64,000 bases of DNA from Dermacentor variabilis. Taxonomy: Eukaryota > Arthropoda > Arachnida > Ixodida > Ixodidae. Position numbers and translations under genes: made by a program. Numbering within the stretch: the stretch's first letter is position 1; each line of letters starts with the position of its first letter. Under the pieces are notes generated by a model. That model saw only the letters and a list, made by a program, of their open reading frames with translations. It ran no database searches and was not told the origin of the DNA. Location of the stretch: contig NC_134572.1 of the NCBI RefSeq assembly GCF_050947875.1, positions 118,458,709 through 118,522,708 on the forward strand, in the 5' to 3' direction. Positions 10,901 through 20,554 of the stretch are shown here, piece after piece.

Positions 10901-11472
10901 GTCGCAACTTCAATAATGGATTAATTCACAGGTCAGGGTTGTCATTGCTGACTAAGCATCCACCCAGCCAAGCCTCAGTCATCTGGTTTCCCGGTCACCT
11001 GGAACTACCAGGAGGAAACGAAGCCGCTCACAGGCATGCCCGAGCTCTTCTATACCGGGCGTCTCCCCCTGATGACCGTGAAGAGTGCTGGGACCTAACT
11101 GCTTTAGCAGTGTATGCTGACCATCTCGCACCATACAGAACAGCCAGGAAGGAGTACCCAACACCACATAAATCCCTCGATAAGTTGGAAGAGAACACTC
11201 TTAGGAGACTCCAAACTAATACATACCCAACGCCAGCTAAGTTACACCAGTGGTACCCTACACTGTACTCCCCGCAATGCCCACACTGTGGAGAGGTAGC
11301 TAACCTCTACCACATGGTGTGGGCTTGCCAATTTAATCCCATAGTTGACCCCATTCCAAATCCCTCAAAAGAGCAGTGGGAGGCTATTCTGCTCAGCGAT
11401 GATCCTGACCGTCAGCACTGGCTGGTGGGGAGGGCCAGCGCAGCAGTAGTAACCAGTGGGCTACCGGAATAG
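7963..11472 (+). CDS. Retrotransposon ORF2: AP endonuclease - reverse transcriptase - RNase H, 1169 aa
   Basis: This polyprotein nicks target DNA and reverse-transcribes the element RNA. The APE-type endonuclease covers about residues 1-230, with QWNCRG (N13), IQEPH (E42), GGDFNAPHPSWG (about 133-145) and GSDHF (about 208). The reverse transcriptase spans about 420-720, with LDLKGAFDNV (about 558), GTPQGAVLSPLLFN (about 616) and the catalytic YADD (about 651). An RNase H domain at about 918-1030 keeps FYVDAA, HAEEAA and LTDSQ. At the last acidic position the usual Asp of GNExAD is His (GNEAAHRHAR). A C-terminal CX2CX8HX4C knuckle lies at about 1105-1122. It starts at an ATG overlapping the ORF1 stop, so it may depend on reinitiation or frameshifting. 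Confidence 0.95.
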   Translation: MPAKPRIKIWQWNCRGYRRKQAALNLLLSQESDPPAAILIQEPHLIPIKLQDYVTYQQDQLTATLVHKLYTAILHDPFEPDIAHCYITILPLQRGATSTHVLNVYSPPKDRHARLGSLIKNFLSLAGHAPCVIGGDFNAPHPSWGYPAATPKGRKLEEVVTQEGLSILTDPTYPTRLGNSVSRDTCPDLTFTKNINSAIWNNTEQHLGSDHFILSLEISTNACKRKIGIARITNWDRWRQARASTANPITNLEEWVKGEVQALKAFTKEVCTTEDCPAVDPHLLHLWEARHSLTKRWRRQRLNRKLRKKIDEINKKAESYAISLARQNWNTLCDGIQGKLGVSKTWKLLRVLIDPSSSKSATKDRLTKIVHTIPGTDTELMEKLKTRYLCTDPVVEQPEYSGLPNAKLDIPLTKEEIKAEIAAMRKNAAPGQDQITAKLLFNLSDDTITSLVECFNEQHWATGTLPISWKTAEVRFIPKPNKPLKLDNLRPISLTSCLGKLIERVINTRLSRYLEENNLLPNTQFGFRPHLSTQDALLYLYKDLLETPPKSQTRAILALDLKGAFDNVLHKNILQSLADTNCGARTYNYVKNFLSARQATINFGGIKSDPITLGPRGTPQGAVLSPLLFNLAMKDLPGLLSEIPGIKHTLYADDITVWCNSGSDAEIEERLQAAADTVDQYARERGLQCATEKSELLILKNPRTPLAQNITVYIDNHSVPKPTEIKILGLYIPQGRQNTSTMKKLTTSTEQILRMMHRIRNKHHGMKERDAIRLVQAFVISRILYGTAFLNLSKSEIEKLEALIRKAYKTALGLPNSTPTAKLMALGVHNTLKEMWEAQYLSQLNRLALTKPGRDLLEKIHINLPYTIDQREEVPRDVRRRINVYPIPRNMHPAYNIERRKARGEALQKKWDERPNTFYVDAAGPKNGVMTIVVSTPSGLMVNCASMKTSNPTHAEEAAISLAIASNPNAVVLTDSQNACRNFNNGLIHRSGLSLLTKHPPSQASVIWFPGHLELPGGNEAAHRHARALLYRASPPDDREECWDLTALAVYADHLAPYRTARKEYPTPHKSLDKLEENTLRRLQTNTYPTPAKLHQWYPTLYSPQCPHCGEVANLYHMVWACQFNPIVDPIPNPSKEQWEAILLSDDPDRQHWLVGRASAAVVTSGLPE

Positions 11473-11541
11473 GCGGCCCACCCACGAGTTCTACGAATAT
11501 CCTACAAATAAAGATGTTTTCAATCAATGAGTACAGTCCTG

Positions 11542-14459
11542 TCGCGGCGTGCATGCTGGACACAGGGGCGCATTTCTTGAACACAGTGGATGCGTTCCAA
11601 TTTCGGCCAGCATGCGGGACATATCTACGTAGACAGCTAAGAGGACAGCATCGAGCCCAAGTATCATGGAATGTGTCTTTAACTGTCTGGAAGACATCAC
11701 TGCTAATTGATGACATCTTGATGTGACTATAGAAAAAAGCTTAGGAAAGGAAATATAAACGTGGCATTTTTACTCTTTGCTTGTGCGAACCTATGAAAAA
11801 CGCAACGTATATAGATGAGAAGGTAGGGGCCTAACCGAGGCGCCGGATATTTATTAGTCATATCTTAAGAAGCCAAGAAACGCTGACACCAGGGGCAGCA
11901 TAGGGGAAATTTCGTGTGCTTAATAAATAAAATAAGGAAACGACAAATTAATGGAAATGAAAGTAAGTTAAAGACAACTTACCGCAACTGACGGAACGGT
12001 TCCACAACCTTCGTAACCTATGTAGCTCACTTAAGGCGCAAAGGAAAGCGTGACTATGCTTTCTTGTGCGCAGATAACCTTTGCGTCGAGTTTCCAAACT
12101 CCCCGATGAGCTGCCATCTTGTCTGGAGAGCGAAGCAGCCTGGATAGTTCTTTACTTCAATGCTGCATTCGCGAAGCTGTCTTCTTTGACGGCTTCCTCA
12201 GAATTGAAACGACAGTTGAGGTGGCCGCTATTCGCTTAGCTGTCTACTTTACCGTCTACGGCGAGCATTGGAACCTATAGCCAATTTCTTCCCTGACCAG
12301 TTGCTACCACTTCTCCGTATCGGGTATGTTGTTTCTAACGTGTGTTTCTAGCCTCTTTCGTGGGCCGATTCCGGGGATACTGAAGTTCAAACTTGAGTGC
12401 CGCTGGGGGCACTGGCCATTTTCCTTTGGGTATGTTTTACTGGGTCTGTTTTGCTGGGTACGCATCGCTCATGAATGAGCATCTTTGAGGTTAACTCCAG
12501 TGCGTGCTACTGCAGGGTAATTAATTGCTACTGGGAATTTGCAACTAGGCCCACTTGCATCACTATGATGATGGTGGCGGTGATGATGAATATTATGATT
12601 ATTATTAAGAGGACGATGATAACTTGTGACAATAGGATGACTATGAAAGTTGGAAGGCAATTGGACCTCTATGACGTCGATAAAACATTGTCGCTCCGGC
12701 GTGGCTCTCACAACAAATTACACGGTTCACACATCACATTCGTAGCCTCCACTTTCCCAGAAAAACATTGTCTTTCATCGACTTCAACTACACCTTAAAT
12801 CGCTTTCCAGCTTTTGAAGAGTATTTAGTTGGATTTCTTTCACACACTGAAAGAAAAAGAACGAAGAATCACGCAAGAAGTAGCGCGCCGCAAACAGTTC
12901 TAATTTAGGTTTCAGTATGTGTACCGAACTACTGCGTTGACATGTCCACAGAAGGTAAAATAAATAAAAATTAGGTAAGTCATCGTCGGAATGAATAGCT
13001 AGGATAAAACCAAAAAATACTGGACGACCCTCGAGGCGGCTACGAACTACTAATTTCATCCATCCGAATAGAAACATTCATTTAAAATATACTATTTACC
13101 TAGTCCAGCCGCTAGGCCCCGCTTAGCCGGCGTTTCCCGATTTCCCATTATCTGTCAACAAGAATGTTTTCATAACTATCCAGGGCTGTGACCGCAATTT
13201 ACTCGCCTACATACACACCGAGCATACGCGCAAACCCCAGGGTGGGAGGCATAGAAAGCTTCGTTTTAGTAGCGGAATTATGCGCTATAGGTTTGTATTT
13301 GTCGCAGAGGGAAAGTGTAGGCCCAGTTTGATGGTCCGCTTCTTGATTCCGCAGACGAAAGACCCGCGCAAACGGTACATCCGCGGAGGTAATATATATA
13401 TATATATATTCTCAGAGAGCTATGCAAGTAGGCATCCACAGTGGAACCAACAGCGGCCGAGTTCGGAAGGCTTGTCAAACCAAGCGCCGATTCAAAGCTT
13501 CATGTATGATATTTGGGAAATTAAGGATGTGTGACAGCGTGCCCAGTCTCTACGCAGGGTAGGGGCTGGACAGGCCGGCAAATATCGTTGCGATAACACA
13601 CTGGCACAATCCACGCGTTGCCCCTTGACTTTGACCATGCAGACGTGGCAGAAGATACGAACTTCTCTAAGTAGATCTGCTTTCGCACGTTGCTGTTTTA
13701 GTGCCGACGACGGCTGGGCGATCGATCGATTAACCTTGCTAAAAACTGGTTAACACTTCACACCCCGAAAACGATCGCGCATCGCTCGGTAAAGAAGGCC
13801 AATTCTTCACACAAAAGACAATCTGAGCATGCTGACGCGTCATTAGTTCTGCTTCTTGATCACAGTGGACATAAAGAAATTGAAATCTCGGCAGAAGCAT
13901 CTTTAAATTTGGAAACAAGTCAAATGGCATCTTCGTCGACGTCGACGACTTCGTGTGCCTGATGTGGTATCAGCAAACTTTTATAAATGTCCCTTCGTGG
14001 CAGCCATTGCGAGTGGAGGCCTCCTCTCGCTCTTCCTGGTGAGTCGGCGTCTGAGTCATCGTCTGCGTTTGTCAGGCAAGACTCGGTCGAGCGAGTGGCG
14101 CAGAACGATGAGCACATCGGAGCCTCGTCCCGTGGTGCGCTGCACGCCTGTGCAAAGCCCAGGCACAAGTAAGGTACCCTGCAAGCAAATTCGCCTCTAT
14201 TGCAACAAGCCATACCAGCCGCCCATCGTGTCCAAGAGGCGAGACCCCAGCGTCGACTGCTCAGCCATTGACACAAAGCGCTGCGAATGGGATAGTACGG
14301 AGGCCTTGAAGAAGCGGCTACACTTCGCAAGACGCCGAAGACGGGGTGCGGTTGCGCTAACAAAAAACAAATGCGGAAATCTGCGTCAATATGCAAGAAG
14401 AAGCCGGCAAGCTAACAAGGAATTCAACACTGTGAGTTATAGTAAGGAGCGCATGACAG
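11542..14459. other. Unit sequence without a recognised gene
   Basis: This aligns with 25,200-28,683. It holds A/T-rich stretches, a (GATGAT)-type microsatellite near 12,565-12,605 and a short (TA) run at 13,390-13,408. Reading frames here are short; the longest (208 aa, plus strand, from 13,955) is not kept intact in unit 2, so it is probably not a gene. Confidence 0.5.
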
Positions 14460-15080
14460 GTGTCCATGTCCTTATCCAACCATCAGAGGGTCAGCGAACT
14501 GCAGAAGGTACACCCCATCCTCCTCAACGACGAAATTATTCGAGCAGCCTGGACGAGCCCAGGGATGCCATGGTTACATAGCACGCAGAGACCTTCTTGT
14601 GAGCTGTCCGTCGCAATACACAGTGAACCAGTTCCTCAAATGTGAAAGTGTATTTGTGGTGTCGTCCCTAAGGCAGTCATTCCTGATGCCTATCTATAGT
14701 ACACGCGCCTTGTCAGCATTGTTCCAAAGTGGCTCAAGGACTCCGGAGTACCTGGTTTCTGACGTAGTCGCGCACACGCCGCCTCATACCGCGCTTCAAG
14801 GACAGCAACGATGAACTTCACACGAGAGAGACATACACGCACAAAAAATATTGTCCTGACTTTCCAGCCGAACAGCGAATGACAGGCAGTGGTGAACTTC
14901 GGATTTACAGTGCACGATATGAGAGAGTTCATTGATCCTCAACCGAAGGGCTTTAAATTCCGAAGAATTGGACATGTCGCGAGGCACTGCGCGACATTAT
15001 GCGATGTCGGAAGTGCGGCGTGCAGGAGCACGACGTCATACATTGCCCGCCGAAAACGGTAGTGGTAGATGCTTTTGTCC
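14460..15080 (+). pseudogene. Relic of a LINE ORF1 (gag-like, zinc knuckles), unit 1
   Basis: Fragments in shifting frames resemble the C-terminal part of gag-like LINE ORF1 proteins: VHDMREFIDPQPKGFKF, then a degraded first knuckle ending GHVARHC (about 14,905-14,995), then after a frame change CRKCGVQEHDVIHC, a full CX2CX4HX4C knuckle at about 15,004-15,045. Stops and frameshifts rule out expression as one protein. Equivalent relics lie at 28,684-29,300 and 50,850-51,460, so it predates the unit duplications. Confidence 0.6.
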
Positions 15081-15479
15081 GCGCAACGCGAATCAACAAA
15101 TCTTGCGCGACGACATTTGCTCAGTTTCCACGTTTCCCCCTCTTTCAAAGTAGCGAGAGTCCTTCGCTCGTGCTGAACTGGCCTTGCATGAAGTCAAATC
15201 GAGGGCACAAATTCTCCACTCCTGAGCTTACGGAGGAATGAGTAGCGAAATCGAAGAGACCTGAAGCAATGCACGTTAATGGTCTCAACACATCTGATGA
15301 TTGCGAGATCAATATCCATCGCCCGGACCACGCGATCCACGGAGCCCTCTCGCCGAGACCGTGCAGGAGCTGAAACAACTGTCATCAGCAGCTCTCAAGC
15401 GGCTCCCTCTGCTCCTGCCGTAGAGGTGCACAAAGAACACCCATACGTTTATTCTCAGATCTATACACACCGCGTCAAT

Positions 15480-15695
15480 TCCCAATGCCTCATGTGCAGC
15501 CAGTTAACCGCCCTTAGTCGTATCCTTAGGCGCTGTGAGGAGGATCTACCTGCTCCTATTTTCTTGGCCAGTCCCTCACCCGACTCCAGGGAGGAGGCGC
15601 TGCTCAGCTCTAGCCTGGACGTCCAAATCCAGGCCGCCAAACCAGCCGGAGAGGCCGCCGTCAAGCACCACCTCATGGCCATCTGGCCTGTTTAA
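15480..15695 (+). pseudogene. Possible relic of a LINE ORF2 C-terminus, unit 1
   Basis: A plus-strand frame ending at 15,695 contains PSPDSREEALLSSSLDVQIQ and stops a few tens of residues later. This resembles the tail of RNase-H-bearing LINE ORF2 proteins; compare the SKEQWEAILLSDDPDRQHW tail of the intact element ending at 11,472. The match is short and low-complexity, so this is tentative. The same frame is kept at 29,653-29,922. Confidence 0.4.
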
Positions 15696-16175
15696 CGGCA
15701 CCATGAACTTATCCCCTTCTCCCCAATCTGACAAAAATGATGTTGTTTATCTCTCTGTTTCTTCGCGCCAATGGTACAACCAGCGCATACGGATAAGCCT
15801 TATGAATAATTTTTCCCGCGCTAATCACCACTGTGACTTGTATTGACGAACAACAACGACAACTGCTGTGATTGCTGCTTCTTGTAGCCACTTCATCGAT
15901 GGAGTATGCTGGTCTTTTAAAAGCGAAGCTTTTATTTGCGAACCTCGCCTTGTTTCGTCACAGTGCATGCGGCCTGGCTGATCCTTTGCCGAGTAGGCCA
16001 ACCAATCACAACGGAGCGCGTTCGCGGGCGGCGCTGCTGGATTCCTTGCAGCACCACATCCTTGGGTTCCTTGCCGGGTTCCTTGCTCATTACCGCGCAT
16101 CCGGGGCCGCACGGTATTGAGGAAGTAAACCCTTTTTTGGATAGAATTCGAACTGCGATATGTACTACGTATGCG

Positions 16176-16224
<49 letters not shown>

Positions 16225-16254
16225 GTCATCGTCGTCGTCATCATCATCATCATC
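16176..16254. repeat. (CAT)n/(CGT)n microsatellite
   Basis: About 79 bp of CAT repeats with CGT interruptions. The unit 2 counterpart (30403-30511) is longer and has a pure CGT block. It creates spurious poly-His or poly-Ser reading frames. Confidence 0.95.
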
Positions 16255-16639
16255 CTATTTTTTGTCCACTGCAAGACGAAGGCCTCTCCAGTTGAGCGGT
16301 GGTTCGATCACGGCAGGGCGCTACGCTGAGTGGGGCCGCTCTTCTTCGGGATGCGTTTTCTGTGACGGCTGTGCACTGTGCCCGCTCAGGACCTCATCCG
16401 GGTTTTCTGACAAGTAGCCGGCGGTTACCTTTCTTTTATGAACTTTATTGTTTCTTTCTTATTCCTTTTCTTGAAAGTGCTGGTCACTGACAAGGTGATG
16501 TCTGTTTCATCTCCGGGCCAAAGGGCTACCCTCTGGTCTGCTTCCATTCCCTCACAGAATCTACTAGTAGAATTGTTCTTTCGCAGTGGAACCAGTAGCG
16601 TTCTGGTGGCTTTAGTACCTACGAAGGGAAGAGCTATTT

Positions 16640-18800
16640 GTATGTAGAGTCCCAATACCATTCAAACGGAGATTCGCGCAATCTCGTCGCACTTCCAGCA
16701 CATAACCGAGGTCCGACAGTTTGGACGAGGGGTGGGGAATCCTCTGTTGTTCGCCAGACCAGGCGATGTACAGGATTTGCTGAAATGCTCTAACTTTGCC
16801 ACGCAGCCGGTGAGCTCCTTCATCAGTGTTCACCTAGCTTGCTGTAATGTAAAGGCGTAGTCCGCGGTGCGGACATAAGCTTAATTCCATCAGAAAGCCT
16901 AGATATATTTTCTGCAGCAGGTGTAGTTTCCATGTACACCGCTTGTACATAATGAGATTTTCCCTACGGGAACAATAATAGCAACATTTACAGGGATGGT
17001 TCGCCCATCAGAAATAAAAACATGACCATTACTCTAGAGAGTAGAACCCTTGGCTCCACGATCACTACAATGCGTCAAGTGCTGGGGGTACGGACACAGC
17101 GCTAATGGCTGTCGATCAAGTACTCGTGGCCGTTTATGCGGGGAAGGCCATCTTGCCAACGATTGCACGTCTCAGGCTCAATTTTGCTGTTTGTGCAATG
17201 TAAATCATGCTGCCGACTACTCCAACTGCCTTGCAAGGTGGAAAGAGATCGAAGTAATCGGAATAATTGAGAGGAGGCGGTGCTGTGGTCGAGATGCCCT
17301 TGCAGAAGTTCGTAGCAGGACCCAGGGTTTTGTTGGTGTAACAGCCCTTCAGTCACTTGGCATGGACTCGTCAATTTCCCAGAGAACTGCAACAGTTGTC
17401 GAAAAAGCGATGGATAAAGCATTAGAAAAGGTTCTACTCTTTGGCTACAGCAATATCCACGAAATTGTCTGGTTTGTCTCAGACAAGAACAAACAGCGTA
17501 CAAGATTCACCTGAGTGTCAGACTGATATTCCCTCTAACAGTGAGGATTCAGAAAGACCTTCGACTTAGAAACAGGTTGATAGTGAATCCCATTCTGATT
17601 CAGACTCTCTGGGTAATCGAGATTTGTCTACGGACACTAGAGTTCTTAAATGCACTAGGCCGCCTAACAACAAACTACCTAATTCTCCTAACTCTAAAAC
17701 AGAAAAGTGTGCGAAAGAATCACTGGTTAGCTCCTGGTCCAGATGGCACTACATTAGGCTTGTTGAAAATATTCTTTGGCCTCTCCCCGAAAGACCTCTG
17801 CAGTATAGTAATTACTCCCTCATGAACGCATCGATACGTCCTGACTGGAAACTCGCAAAAATAATCGCCCTGCTTAAAAATTAAGAAGCGGGAATGCATA
17901 TAGATAATATAAGGTCAATCGCTCTAAATTCGAATGTTATAGATTTAATAGATAGGGTATTGCACGTTCATATCATGAAATTTTTAAATGATAATGCACT
18001 ATAAGCCGATGTCAGATTGGATTTAGACCTGGAAACTCTATATGATGCGCACATGTCGATTTAGAGGGGGCGTTAAGTTTGCTCGACGCAGGCGGCAATA
18101 TGCAGCTTTAGTGACCCTTGATTTATTTAAAACATGCGACAGCGTAGAGCATGTCATACTCATTAACTCTTTAAATAGCATGAGTTTTCCTAGGTATATC
18201 ATAAATTGGATATATGAATTTTTGAAGTATAGGAAAGTTTATTGTCTCCAACGTGGCTTGTTGACGAAAAAATATAATCAATCAAGAGGAGCTCCCCAGG
18301 GATCTGTCCTTTCTCCTATTTTGTTTAACATTTTATTAAGCTCATTCACATTGTACGATACCATAGAAATATATATCTATGCAGACGACATAGCATTCTT
18401 TGCATCTGCGAGTCGTATTCACTCATTACAAAGAACACTGCAATCATACTTAGGAACGTTTGAAGCTTGGTTTGCAGATATTCGAATGTGGTTTAAGGTG
18501 AACAAGAGTTCGTTGACTGTGTTTGCATTGAATGCACCCGTTTATTTCTCTATCCAATACCGTTAGGAAGTAATTCGGCAAGTTGGCTTTATCAAATATC
18601 TTGGTGGAATATACGACGGAAAACTGAGCTGGTAATAGAAACTGCACGGTAATAGAAGAAGTAAAGCTTCTTGCGGATAGAATTCGAACTGCTGTACGTA
18701 CGCTTGGCCAGGAAATTTTACAGACCACACAATCTGAGAAAAAGGTTAATATCTCAGCAGCCTCACACTGGAGTCTGGTGTTCGCATTTCCAGCCGCCGC
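16640..18800 (+). pseudogene. Decayed, internally deleted LINE (gag plus RT), unit 1
   Basis: An ORF1-like part comes first (about 16,640-17,510). It has gag-type knuckles CVKCWGYGHSANGC, a second CGEGHLANDC and a third CCLCNVNHAADYSNC. Reverse transcriptase pieces follow in several frames: APGPDGTTLGLLK (about 17,724), LDLFKTCDSVEHVI (about 18,117), GAPQGSVLSPILFN (about 18,289) and YADDIAFFAS (about 18,378). The endonuclease region expected between the two parts is missing. Frameshifts and stops break the RT. Unit 2 carries the same relic with the same lesions; unit 3 lacks the whole stretch. Confidence 0.85.
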
Positions 18801-18979
18801 GAGTATATGCGAACAACATAGTAATGCACTGTATTACTGGCTACCTTTACATGCTGCTCAGAAATTCAACGTTTTACGAGATCCCGTGGTATGTAAAATA
18901 CTGTGGTCGGTGTGCGTATGGGCATGCTGCCTCTGAAAACATGATGCGTTCAAGGCGTCCGTCATGCTCGCTGGCTGTC

Positions 18980-20554
18980 AACAACACTGTTCAACAAAAG
19001 GCTCGGTGTAGTAGTATCGTTCCCGCGCGTGTGTTTGTACGTGTGTGCATGTGCTAGTGTTTCCACTCTTTGTGCACTTACACAGAGCTTCGTTGTATAT
19101 AGATTCCAACTCGTTGGTTCTGCTGCAATTCCTAACGCGATAACCACCACCATAGTTTTAACCACGCAGGCCCTCCGCGTGGCGCAGACTCGTTACTGAA
19201 CTAATTGGCTTCCTCAAAGCAAGATGCGTATGAAAAATCTCAAAGTTCAACTTACAGACATGATAGCGTGGTATTGTAGTTTGTACATGCCAGAAAACAT
19301 GATTCCGTTGCGTGCAAACTCAAACCCCTTTTCCGGCGTTTCTGCCACGCATAGAGCGGCGCGCTGCGCTCGGTTCCTTGCAAAACCACCACCCAGATGG
19401 CGCTCGCAGTCGTGCATGCAGCCTTCGGCGCCGACCTTTCCCGGTAAACATTACGGTTACATAAGGTACAGTTGCCAGGAAGTGTGAGAAGCAGTCGCAG
19501 ATCATTGAATTGCAAATTTCGTTCCACTTTGAGAGGCGGAGCTTACGCGTCCTCCAATATTTTAACACTTTTTAAAAGGAAAAATTCTTGTGTCTCTCGT
19601 TGCAATAGCTTATACCCCATTAAGACGGCCAGTTTGACCAGTTGGTCGGGATTCACAGTAAGGTTTTGTTACAGCGCCACAGAACACACGGACAAAAAGG
19701 ATAAGGTAAAAACTATGACACGGCGCCGTGTGGTCGTTTTTATCTTTCTTTTATCCGCGTCTTGTGTTGCGCTGTTACGACACCTTCAATGAAGCTTGTA
19801 GCCTCTTAAGGCGACGCGTAGTCGATTGGTACAAGAATTATGATCCTTAACAGTGACTCGTACCGCCGTAGGGAAGCAAAAAGGCAAAGGCTCGTACATT
19901 CGTTGAAATCACTCGTACAACACAAAGAACAGCGCACGTTTCAATAGAGAACAATCTCAAAACAAGCATCCACTCCATCAATAAAGAATTGCATGCCCTC
20001 TCGGAAGTACGCTACTGCTGAGGATGCTTGCCAAACGAAAAACGAGGTGCGACTTGCGAGGCGACGGGCGCGAAGCCATGTGATACGCAATATAGTTAAA
20101 AAAACTGATATGAGAAAACATTTAGGCACGATAAAACAGGATATGTGTCGGAAACAAACTGGTTAGACAGCTCTACATTAACAAGAATTCAATCAACGTT
20201 TTACAGTGGAACGGTAAACCGAGAAAACTAAGAGTAGTCGCTGAAGAGAACATCGGTTGTGGCCTGAACAAAGGAGGCGGCAAAGCATAGCAATATTCAG
20301 GCACACCATAACATTGCAGCGAACATAAAAGGACAGAGATCACAAAAGGCATCGTCGAATAGCTATGAAAATCCTTTATATCAAAACAGAAAATTCAGTT
20401 CTAGTGACTTCAAGCACACAGATACGCAGAAAAAGAAAAGAAGAAAAGAAAGGTTTTAGTTATCTTAATCACAAGCAGTTTTACATCATGAAGTCGGGTA
20501 TCGCATTGTATAAAAGAACAGAGCGAAATTCCAACACGGACGGCAGAGACAACT
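18980..20554. other. Unit sequence downstream of M13 copy A; no gene recognised
   Basis: This aligns with 33,254-34,829 and in part with 53,120-53,300 and 54,400-54,868 of unit 3. A stretch at about 19,338-19,440 (ggcgcgctgcgctcggttcc, then atggcgctcgcagtcgtgca) resembles one at 16,010-16,090 and is probably an interspersed tick repeat. Only short frames occur. Confidence 0.5.

Larger units (their letters stand above)
5930..11527 (+). mobile_element. Full-length I-like non-LTR retrotransposon with intact ORFs
   Basis: The element is 5598 bp and interrupts unit sequence. The 14-base target tgagtacagtcctg is present at 5916-5929 and again at 11528-11541, while unit 2 has it once (about 25,187-25,200). 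Inside are a ~350 bp 5' UTR, ORF1, ORF2 and a short 3' UTR with a polyadenylation-like aataaa near 11508, ending in ttttcaatcaa. Endonuclease, reverse transcriptase and RNase H on one polyprotein, with a zinc-knuckle ORF1 ahead of it, fit the I superfamily (I/Ingi/Loa/R1 relatives); the exact clade is not assigned. Two open frames and a clean target duplication indicate recent insertion. Confidence 0.93.

Noticed and set aside
13955..14581. 208-codon plus-strand frame in unit 1
   Set aside because: The matching frame is broken in unit 2 and unrecognisable in unit 3, so it is not under coding constraint.
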